From: Verrucomicrobiaceae bacterium UBA7681
Lineage (GTDB): Bacteria; Verrucomicrobiota; Verrucomicrobiia; Verrucomicrobiales; Verrucomicrobiaceae
Direction of reading: 5' to 3'
Assembly: GCA_002482965.1 (NCBI GenBank)
Contig: DLGZ01000060.1
Span: 53,160-117,159, forward strand
Length of the DNA: 64,000 nt
Below, one piece after another: positions 58,280 to 64,000 of the stretch. The notes below the pieces were generated by a model. That model saw only the letters and a program-made list of their open reading frames with translations. It was not told the origin of the DNA and did no database searches. Position numbers and translations under genes: made by a program. The number at the start of each line of letters is the position of its first letter. Position 1 is the first letter of the stretch.

Positions 58280-58897
58280 TCAGCGGATGAAGTAGCTCAG
58301 ATTCTCCAGTTCCACAGCCAGATCGACGCTGTTCACCACGACGTGCTCCGGCACGTCGAGCACGGTGGGGGAGAAGTTAAGGATGGCCTGGATGCCATGC
58401 AGCACCAGATCATTGACCACAGACTGGGCGTTGCTGGCGGGCACGGTGAGGATGGCCATCTTCACGTTTTGGCGGCGGATGAATTCGGCCATGTCTGTCA
58501 TTGCCAGCACCGGCACGGTCACTTGAGGCAGCTTGCGTGGCGCAAGATCAAAAGCCGCAGCGACTTCGAAGCCCTCTTTGCGGAAACCACCGTAGCGCAG
58601 CAGCGCGGAGCCGAGATTGCCGACACCGACGAGGATGACGGGCTGCAGTTTGTTCTGCCCCAGCACATCCCCGATCGTGCCACTGAGGATGTCCACATTG
58701 TATCCCAGACCTCGGGTGCCAAGCTGGCCGAAGTAGGCAAGATCTTTGCGCAATTGGGTGGATTTCACCCCGGCAGCCTTTGCCAAGGCGGCAGAGGAAA
58801 CAGTGTCCACCTGGTTTTCACGCAGACGCTGTAGGCAGCGCTGGTAGATCGACAGGCGGTAGATCGACTTGCGGGGAATGTCTATTTTGGCTGGCAT
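58280..58897 (-). CDS. rex: Redox-sensing transcriptional repressor Rex
   Basis: A 205-residue Rex that senses the NADH/NAD+ ratio and represses fermentation and respiration genes. The N-terminal winged helix (SIYRLSIYQRCLQRLRENQV, KSTQLRKDLAYFGQLGTRGLGY) precedes a Rossmann domain with GVGNLGSALL. The ATG at MPAKIDIPRKS fits; a TTG four codons upstream is possible. A palindrome lies just upstream. Its regulon is not in view. Confidence 0.95.
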   Translation of the reverse strand: MPAKIDIPRKSIYRLSIYQRCLQRLRENQVDTVSSAALAKAAGVKSTQLRKDLAYFGQLGTRGLGYNVDILSGTIGDVLGQNKLQPVILVGVGNLGSALLRYGGFRKEGFEVAAAFDLAPRKLPQVTVPVLAMTDMAEFIRRQNVKMAILTVPASNAQSVVNDLVLHGIQAILNFSPTVLDVPEHVVVNSVDLAVELENLSYFIR

Positions 58898-58910
58898 TGG
58901 TTGGAACAAT

Positions 58911-58922
58911 GTGAAAATTCAC
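58911..58922. promoter_or_regulatory. GTGAA-AA-TTCAC palindrome upstream of rex
   Basis: A 12-bp perfect palindrome 13 bp before the rex ATG. Rex operators use TGTGAA/TTCACA arms with a 4-bp centre; here the arms are the same but the centre is 2 bp. It may be a degenerate autoregulatory site. Confidence 0.3.
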
Positions 58923-58960
58923 CCGAAAATGATGAATGTCAACCAAGCTAGGCTGCAAGC

Positions 58961-59755
58961 CTATTGCCGTTGGGGGCCGGCCTGAGGGTCGGGCGTCGAT
59001 CTGACCGGACCTGCGTCCGGAATACGCTGAGCCGCAGGTATGTGAAGGTTGTGTTCCAGCATCTTCAGAAATTCTATCAATCCGGGCGTGGCTTTCTTCT
59101 CGTCGTAGAGCTTTTTCAAAATGGCATACCCCTTGGCCCATGAGGCCGGGTCGTTCGACTGAGCATAGGCAAATCCAGCGAAGCGCTCGGTGAAGTTCAG
59201 GCCTCCGTGCTCAAAAGCTTCCAAGTAGGCATCGCCAGACGCCTTGAAGTCCTTGCTGCGGGCCCAATGAAGTTCACCCAGTTTCTGCCACAGCCGCGGG
59301 TTGTCCGGCATGAGTTCTAATCCTTCCTTCAAGATATCGGTGCCGCGCTTCACATAGTCATGGTACAAGCTTCCACGCAGCGCCGGTTTCAGCTCCTTGT
59401 TGTAGAGGTAGTACGAGGCCGCATTGTAGGCCATCTGCCATGACGCCTCCTCCCAGTAGCGGGCAATGCGCGGCTGCAGTTCTGTCACAAACCCATAGTA
59501 TTTGTCCACCTGCGCCCAGTTCACCCGCGTGAACTCCACGTGGGCGCGCAGTTGGAAAATGGTGGCGATCAGCCCGCGCAATCCGCCGAACGCTGCTGCA
59601 AGGCCCATCTGCCCCATGTTTCCTTTCACGCCCAGATGCAGAGGCTCATCCACCAGATGCATCGCGCGCAGATCATGCGTCACCCGCTGCTCCAGCGGCA
59701 GTTTCAGCACACCAAAGATCAGCAGCACGGCAGCAGCCTGGAGTTTTCGTTTCAT
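58961..59755 (-). CDS. Hypothetical helical protein (TPR-like) linked to an ABC exporter
   Basis: A 264-residue protein. The first ~17 residues (KLQAAAVLLIFGVLKLPL) are a signal or anchor segment. The middle and C-terminal parts are helical: ELHWARSKDFKASGDAYLEA and LWQKLGELHW suggest TPR-like repeats. Its start overlaps the permease gene end by 4 bases, so it is probably the third gene of the ABC operon and may be an accessory or substrate-handling protein. No domain family recognised with certainty. Confidence 0.6.
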   Translation of the reverse strand: MKRKLQAAAVLLIFGVLKLPLEQRVTHDLRAMHLVDEPLHLGVKGNMGQMGLAAAFGGLRGLIATIFQLRAHVEFTRVNWAQVDKYYGFVTELQPRIARYWEEASWQMAYNAASYYLYNKELKPALRGSLYHDYVKRGTDILKEGLELMPDNPRLWQKLGELHWARSKDFKASGDAYLEAFEHGGLNFTERFAGFAYAQSNDPASWAKGYAILKKLYDEKKATPGLIEFLKMLEHNLHIPAAQRIPDAGPVRSTPDPQAGPQRQ

Positions 59756-60672
59756 AGTTCCTTCTCCACAAAGACCAGGTGAGTGACGAAGAGGTAAACA
59801 GTCATGTAGAGCGCCGCGATGCCTGTCATTTCATACACGGCTGCCCAAGGTACGATCTCGCCGTTGGCCACGCTGTCCACGACGTCAAATTGCGCCAGGT
59901 CTGGGCAGATTGCTGCCAGGATAAAAGTACCAATGCGAGTGGCTGTGCTCCCTAGATTAGGCTGGAACACGAATTCGCGGATCATCGCATGACCATGGCC
60001 GATGATGGTGATGCAAAAGGTGATCACAATGGTGAACAGCGTTGAACTCGCGATGCAGGACAGCAGCAGGGCCACCGTCGTCACCACGGAGGCCTTCAGA
60101 AAAATGGCCCACACCGCCCAGTGCAGATTCCAAGTGAGACCCTGCTTGGCCACGATCTCGCGCATCTGCGCCACGGCCTCGGGCGAATCCTGGTTTTCCG
60201 AGCGCAACTGGGCCACGGCTGTGTCGAACAGCATGGACTGCTGAAGCCATAAAATCAGACTCAGTACGGCATCAATGATGACCAAGCCTGAGGCGATGAG
60301 CATCAGCACGCCGATCAGCTTTCCGAGCAGGTAGTCAAAGCGCGGCACCGGCTTTGACAGAATGGTATAGAGTGTGCGGTCCTCCAGGTCTTTCGGCAGC
60401 AGCAGGGCCGTGGCGACAATGCCGAACACGAGGCTGAAAACCTGCAGGACGCCTAGGGACATGGTTTTGAACTGGGTGAGCTGCTGCTCGGGGTTGATCA
60501 CGGAAAAGCCGAAGCCCATGGCCGCCACCAGCGCGCAAAACAGCAGCAGGAACGGCAGGATCTTCATCCGCATCAGCTGCGTCATCGTCGCATAGGCCAG
60601 CGTCCACACGCGTCGGGGCGAGAAGCGCACCGGGGCCACGGAGGCGGTGGAACTGTGTGATGCTTTGCTCAT
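59752..60672 (-). CDS. ABC-2 type exporter permease
   Basis: A 306-residue protein with about six membrane helices (around 41-61, 78-98, 114-140, 180-205, 225-245 and 283-303) and the ABC-2 arrangement. It has DLEDRTLYTILSKPVPRFDY, a motif typical of this exporter family. It overlaps its ATPase gene by 4 bases. A 264-residue protein follows with a similar overlap, so the three form one transporter operon; the substrate is unknown. Confidence 0.85.
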   Translation of the reverse strand: MSKASHSSTASVAPVRFSPRRVWTLAYATMTQLMRMKILPFLLLFCALVAAMGFGFSVINPEQQLTQFKTMSLGVLQVFSLVFGIVATALLLPKDLEDRTLYTILSKPVPRFDYLLGKLIGVLMLIASGLVIIDAVLSLILWLQQSMLFDTAVAQLRSENQDSPEAVAQMREIVAKQGLTWNLHWAVWAIFLKASVVTTVALLLSCIASSTLFTIVITFCITIIGHGHAMIREFVFQPNLGSTATRIGTFILAAICPDLAQFDVVDSVANGEIVPWAAVYEMTGIAALYMTVYLFVTHLVFVEKEL

Positions 60673-61532
60673 GGTTTTTTCGGTTCGTTGGTGGCTTCAA
60701 TGAACAGGCGTTCCAGCGTCGTGCGTGGGTGGCCGCTGCGCAGCAGGCGCGTGCCGCCGCCTTCGGCCTTCACCAGCGCATCAATCTTGGCCAGCAGGTC
60801 AGGGGAGGCGTTTTCAAAAACCAACTCGGTTTGATTTTCCACAGCGATCAGCTCGTCCAGTCGCCCTTCGCGCACCATGCGCCCGTGTGCCATGATGCCC
60901 ACGCGGTCGCACACCTCCTGCATCTGCTCCAGCAGATGCGAAGTGACCAGCACCGTGATGCCGCGAGTACGGAACTCGATGATCAGGTCCCGGATGATGC
61001 GCGAGCCGGAAGGGTCTACGCCTGCGGTGGGTTCATCCAGCACGAGCAGCTGCGGCTCATGGATCAAGGCCTGCGCCAGGCCGAGTCGTTGCAGCATGCC
61101 TTTGGAATAGCCGCCCACGCGCCGCGTCGCCGCATCTTCGAGTCCGGTCAGCACCAGCATTTCCTCGGCACGGGATTTCAATTGATCACCAGTCATGCCG
61201 CACAGCTTGCCATAGAAGTGCAGGGTCTCGCGTCCGTTCAGGTGCTTGTAAAAATACGGGTTCTCCGGCAGGAAGCCCACGCTGCGGCGGCTGGCCACTT
61301 CCGTGCTCGGGATGCCGAAGATACTGGTGTCGCCTTGGGTCGGACTGAGGAGGCCCAGGATGGCCTTCATCGTGGTGGATTTGCCGGATCCATTGGGACC
61401 GATGAGGCCATAGACCTCGCCGGCTTCCACCGTAAATGACACATCATGCACTGCACGGAAGGCACCTTTGCCAATGTGGCCTTTGAAGACCTTGGTCAGA
61501 TGGTTGACAGAAACGGCGGGCGTGGCGCTCAT
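60669..61532 (-). CDS. ABC transporter ATP-binding protein
   Basis: A 287-residue ATPase: Walker A GPNGSGKST, signature YSKGMLQRLGLAQ, Walker B LLVLDEPTAGVD and H-loop TSHLLEQMQE. The C-terminal ~60 residues are a dimer/regulatory extension. It works with the permease that follows. The pair resembles exporters of the CcmA/NodI type; the transported compound cannot be inferred. It lies 15 bp after the acylphosphatase gene, on the same strand. Confidence 0.92.
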   Translation of the reverse strand: MSATPAVSVNHLTKVFKGHIGKGAFRAVHDVSFTVEAGEVYGLIGPNGSGKSTTMKAILGLLSPTQGDTSIFGIPSTEVASRRSVGFLPENPYFYKHLNGRETLHFYGKLCGMTGDQLKSRAEEMLVLTGLEDAATRRVGGYSKGMLQRLGLAQALIHEPQLLVLDEPTAGVDPSGSRIIRDLIIEFRTRGITVLVTSHLLEQMQEVCDRVGIMAHGRMVREGRLDELIAVENQTELVFENASPDLLAKIDALVKAEGGGTRLLRSGHPRTTLERLFIEATNEPKKP

Positions 61533-61547
61533 ACGGGTTGGGACAGG

Positions 61548-61829
61548 TTAATCACGCAGAATGCTAAATCCACGCAAGTTTGGCTGTGCGGCAATGGCAT
61601 TGACCTCTCGTTGCCTGATGTGCGAGCCCAGGCTGCTCTGCTGGATGTCTTCAATAAAGGCGTCCAATTCATCGGCTTCCAATGCCTGCGCCAGCATTTC
61701 CACGCGACCATCGGGCAGATTTTTGACCCAGCCGGTCACATCAAAGCCCGAGGCGATGCGCTTCGTGCTGTAGCGAAAGCCCACGCCCTGGACGCGGCCT
61801 GAATAAAGAACATTTTTTGCGGTCATCAC
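61548..61829 (-). CDS. Acylphosphatase
   Basis: A 93-residue enzyme hydrolysing acyl-phosphates. It has the family core GRVQGVGFRYSTKRIA (phosphate-binding loop with catalytic Arg) and GWVKNLPDGRVEM (catalytic Asn). Its start codon overlaps the end of the preceding 484-residue protein gene (ATGA-type overlap at 61826-61829), so it is cotranscribed, and it is followed by the ABC operon. Confidence 0.9.
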   Translation of the reverse strand: MMTAKNVLYSGRVQGVGFRYSTKRIASGFDVTGWVKNLPDGRVEMLAQALEADELDAFIEDIQQSSLGSHIRQREVNAIAAQPNLRGFSILRD

Positions 61830-63280
61830 TTCATCAAAAGTTTCAATGCGGCCCTGGATTCTTCGCTGGCCGCTTCAATCAACACCACACCCGCGTCACC
61901 GCGATTGCGCAGGAGGCTGACAAACCGGCCCTGCGTCGTGAACTCACTTTCGCCCTTGGTCTCGTAGCGTTGTTTCAACGAGTTGAGCATCGCCTTGTAA
62001 AACGCATCAGCTGCGGACTTGTCCATAAACAGCGTCTGCCATGCGGCGTGGTCACGCTTGGCTCCGCCATCCGCCACCCAGGCCAGCAGGCGATCTGCCA
62101 CCAGTCCGCGTGCACCGAGCGCAGCGTCTTCATCGGTGTTGTAGGTGCGCAGGGCGGTCACGCAGGCGAATTTGCCGAGGCAGTCATCGAGATAGGGCAG
62201 CACGCCCTTGAGCTTCACATCATCCAGTTGGATTTCGACTGGCGCGAGGCGTTCGGGATCCAGATACATTTCCGGCTCAATGACCTCCGCCGTGCTGATG
62301 GGCGGGCGGCTGTAGGCGGAATTGAGCTGGGCAAAATTGCCGGCGCTGTGCAATGTCTGGGCAAAATCAAAGCCCCGGTTGAAGGGAAACAGCGCCAGTT
62401 CGCGCAGATAAGCCGGCATGGGCACCTGATTGATCGGATGATCCGGATCTTCCGCAGGCAGATCATCCTTCAGCTCAGAAGCCGGGTTTTGCAGTGAATG
62501 CAGAAATCGCGTGAGCGCCGCATCTCCTGCGATCAATGAATCCCGTGCCAGCCGCATGTCGGTCTTCATGGGGCCATGCTGCGGTTGATACAAAATGTCG
62601 CCGTATTCGCGCAGCAATTGGCCAAAGGCGATTCCCAAAGGTTCGTTCGAGGTCACCGCAGGGCCGGAAGCCGTGGAGGGATCAATGGTGAACATCGTCT
62701 CCGACTCATCGTCATACCATCCGCCCAGCTGGCGGGCCAGCAGCGCGGCGCGCATCGGCAGCGGATCAATCGCCTCGGGGATCCAGCCCAGAGCCGCGAG
62801 TCCACGCGCGAGTTTCTTGCCCTCTTCATTCGGCTGCTGGCGTTTCAGCCAGGCCAGGATCACCTTTTCGACTTCCTCCTGACTCACCGACGTCGTCACC
62901 AGCGGCAGCGCATGCAGCTTGCGCATTTTCATCATCTCCAAGCCCATGCCCACAAAGTCAGGTGCGACATCTTCTTCATCCTTCAGTGTCATCTTCGGCG
63001 CGTCCTTCATGCCCAGCATGCCGAGCTTCTGAATCATCTGCGCATTCTCATCCTTCAGGGCGTCATTCTGGCCTTGGAGATATTCGATCTGCCCTTCCAG
63101 CAGAATGATCTGCTTTTTGAGATCTTCTACGGCACTGTTGGTGACGTCGATGGGGGCCGCTTCCGGCTTCAGTGCGACCACTGGCGGCGTTTCCGGTTTT
63201 GATTCCGTGAGAAACAATGCCGCCCCACCTCCGAGCGCGAGGAGGATGATCAGCAGGGTGGCCGGGTTGAGTTTCATCAT
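61826..63280 (-). CDS. Uncharacterised anchored protein with coiled coil
   Basis: A 484-residue protein with an N-terminal membrane anchor (MMKLNPATLLIILLALGGGA; the next ATG, one codon on, is equally likely). A coiled-coil segment follows at about 45-80 (DLKKQIILLEGQIEYLQGQN), then a long helical region without a domain I recognise. It overlaps the acylphosphatase gene by 4 bases and probably belongs to the same operon as the ABC exporter, so a role with that transporter or the envelope is possible. Convergent/divergent with folP across a 126-bp spacer. Confidence 0.6.
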   Translation of the reverse strand: MMKLNPATLLIILLALGGGAALFLTESKPETPPVVALKPEAAPIDVTNSAVEDLKKQIILLEGQIEYLQGQNDALKDENAQMIQKLGMLGMKDAPKMTLKDEEDVAPDFVGMGLEMMKMRKLHALPLVTTSVSQEEVEKVILAWLKRQQPNEEGKKLARGLAALGWIPEAIDPLPMRAALLARQLGGWYDDESETMFTIDPSTASGPAVTSNEPLGIAFGQLLREYGDILYQPQHGPMKTDMRLARDSLIAGDAALTRFLHSLQNPASELKDDLPAEDPDHPINQVPMPAYLRELALFPFNRGFDFAQTLHSAGNFAQLNSAYSRPPISTAEVIEPEMYLDPERLAPVEIQLDDVKLKGVLPYLDDCLGKFACVTALRTYNTDEDAALGARGLVADRLLAWVADGGAKRDHAAWQTLFMDKSAADAFYKAMLNSLKQRYETKGESEFTTQGRFVSLLRNRGDAGVVLIEAASEESRAALKLLMK

Positions 63281-63406
63281 CAAACCATGCAACGGGAAAG
63301 CGGCGCGGGCAATGTCGCCCGCTGATTTTCAGCGTACTTTTCCACTTGGCGCAGCCCTGATCCAATTCAACATACCCGTCACCGGGCACAGCCGCCCGCA
63401 TCACCC

Positions 63407-64000
63407 ATGTTCCGCTGGCAATTCGGCAACCACGACCTCGATCTCACCCATCGCGGTCTCATTATGGGCATCGTCAACGTCACGCCCGACAGCTTTTCCG
63501 ACGGCGGCCGCTTCAACGATCCCGGCCGCGCCGTCGAGCATGCCTTCACGCTGCTGGCGGAAGGTGCGGACATTCTCGACATCGGCGGCGAATCCACCCG
63601 CCCGGGAGCCGAGCCCGTGAGCGAAGCCGAAGAACTGCACCGCGTGCTGCCTGTGATCCGTGCTGTGCGCTCTCAAACGAAGGCGCTCATCTCCATCGAT
63701 ACCATGAAGGCCGCCATCGCCCGTGCCGCGCTCGATGCCGGGGCCGACATCATCAACGACGTCACCGGCCTGCGTGGCGATGCCGCCATGCCGCGCGTCG
63801 CTGCGGAATCCAAGGCGGGTCTCGTCGTCATGCACATGACCGGCACGCCCCAGACAATGCAGGCCCATCCGCAATACGACGATGTCGTTGCCGCCGTGAG
63901 GGACTACTTTGAAAACCGCCTGCGCGTGCTCGAAAACGAAGGCATCGCGCCCGAGCGCATCGTGCTCGATCCCGGCTTCGGCTTCGGCAAAACCTTGGAG
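63407..64000 (+). CDS. folP: Dihydropteroate synthase (3' end beyond window)
   Basis: The frame starts at ATG 63407 (MFRWQFGNHDLDLTHRG) and is open to the last base; 198 residues are visible. It matches DHPS, which joins pABA to the pterin pyrophosphate in folate synthesis: MGIVNVTPDSFSDGGRF (loop 1), GADILDIGGESTRPGAEPVS (loop 2), SIDTMKAAIARAALDAGADI and INDVTGL, HMTGTPQTMQ, and DPGFGFGKTLE at the window edge. The sulfonamide-binding loops look normal. No SD is visible: the leader is CCCGCATCACCC. Confidence 0.97.
   Translation, partial: MFRWQFGNHDLDLTHRGLIMGIVNVTPDSFSDGGRFNDPGRAVEHAFTLLAEGADILDIGGESTRPGAEPVSEAEELHRVLPVIRAVRSQTKALISIDTMKAAIARAALDAGADIINDVTGLRGDAAMPRVAAESKAGLVVMHMTGTPQTMQAHPQYDDVVAAVRDYFENRLRVLENEGIAPERIVLDPGFGFGKTLE

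Noticed and set aside
58905..58928. Canonical Rex operator
   Set aside because: The centre between the arms is 2 bp instead of 4, so I kept it only as a weak candidate.

Overview
The window is a gene-dense, GC-rich bacterial chromosome segment. Its content points to the phylum Verrucomicrobia, probably a Prosthecobacter/Verrucomicrobium-like member of the Verrucomicrobiaceae; this is inference, as no rRNA is present. The supporting signs are secreted cytochrome c (PSC-type)/WD40 proteins, ThuA-like proteins, PQQ-type propellers, GYF_2 membrane proteins, many palindromic intergenic repeats, and start regions that mostly lack a Shine-Dalgarno sequence.

Left part (1-17.3 kb): the end of prmC, an enolase-superfamily enzyme, smc, a three-gene methionine sulfoxide reductase operon (msrA-like, msrB, msrA), a BatA-like VWA membrane protein, and an entericidin-like lipoprotein/miaA/aroB operon. 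Next comes an accessory islet, 12.5-15.96 kb, in which a class II Fic protein lies between diverged repeats that face each other. A secreted HEAT-VWA protein follows.

Centre (17.6-31.1 kb): the classic translation/transcription cluster on the + strand: promoter, tRNA-Thr(GGT), tuf, terminator-like hairpin, promoter, tRNA-Trp(CCA), secE, nusG, rplK, rplA, rplJ, rplL, rpoB, rpoC and a strong terminator.

Right of centre (31-44.8 kb): a CsbD-like protein, a NAGPA-type lipoprotein with rdgB, two CNNM/CBS membrane proteins, a ThuA-like protein, ribF, an NlpC/P60 hydrolase next to an unusually AT-rich spacer, lspA with a zinc alcohol dehydrogenase carrying a His-rich insert, a small GGQ release factor divergent from thyA, and small secreted proteins of unknown role.

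Right part (44.9-64 kb): carA, metG, a tandem pair of GYF_2 membrane proteins, a 1,208-residue secreted cytochrome c-WD40-coiled-coil protein, a glucose/sorbosone dehydrogenase-like protein, a ParE/RelE-type toxin-antitoxin pair divergent from an archaeal/eukaryotic-type proS, a secreted propeller protein, rex, an ABC exporter operon, an uncharacterised anchored protein with acylphosphatase, and the start of folP (cut by the window end).

Most genes are ordinary housekeeping genes. The unusual material is the repeat-flanked Fic islet, the cytochrome-WD40-coiled-coil protein, several families of intergenic inverted repeats (one supplying the stop codon of prmC), SD-less leaders across the ribosomal/RNA polymerase cluster, and a toxin-antitoxin promoter placed so that its mRNA would be leaderless.
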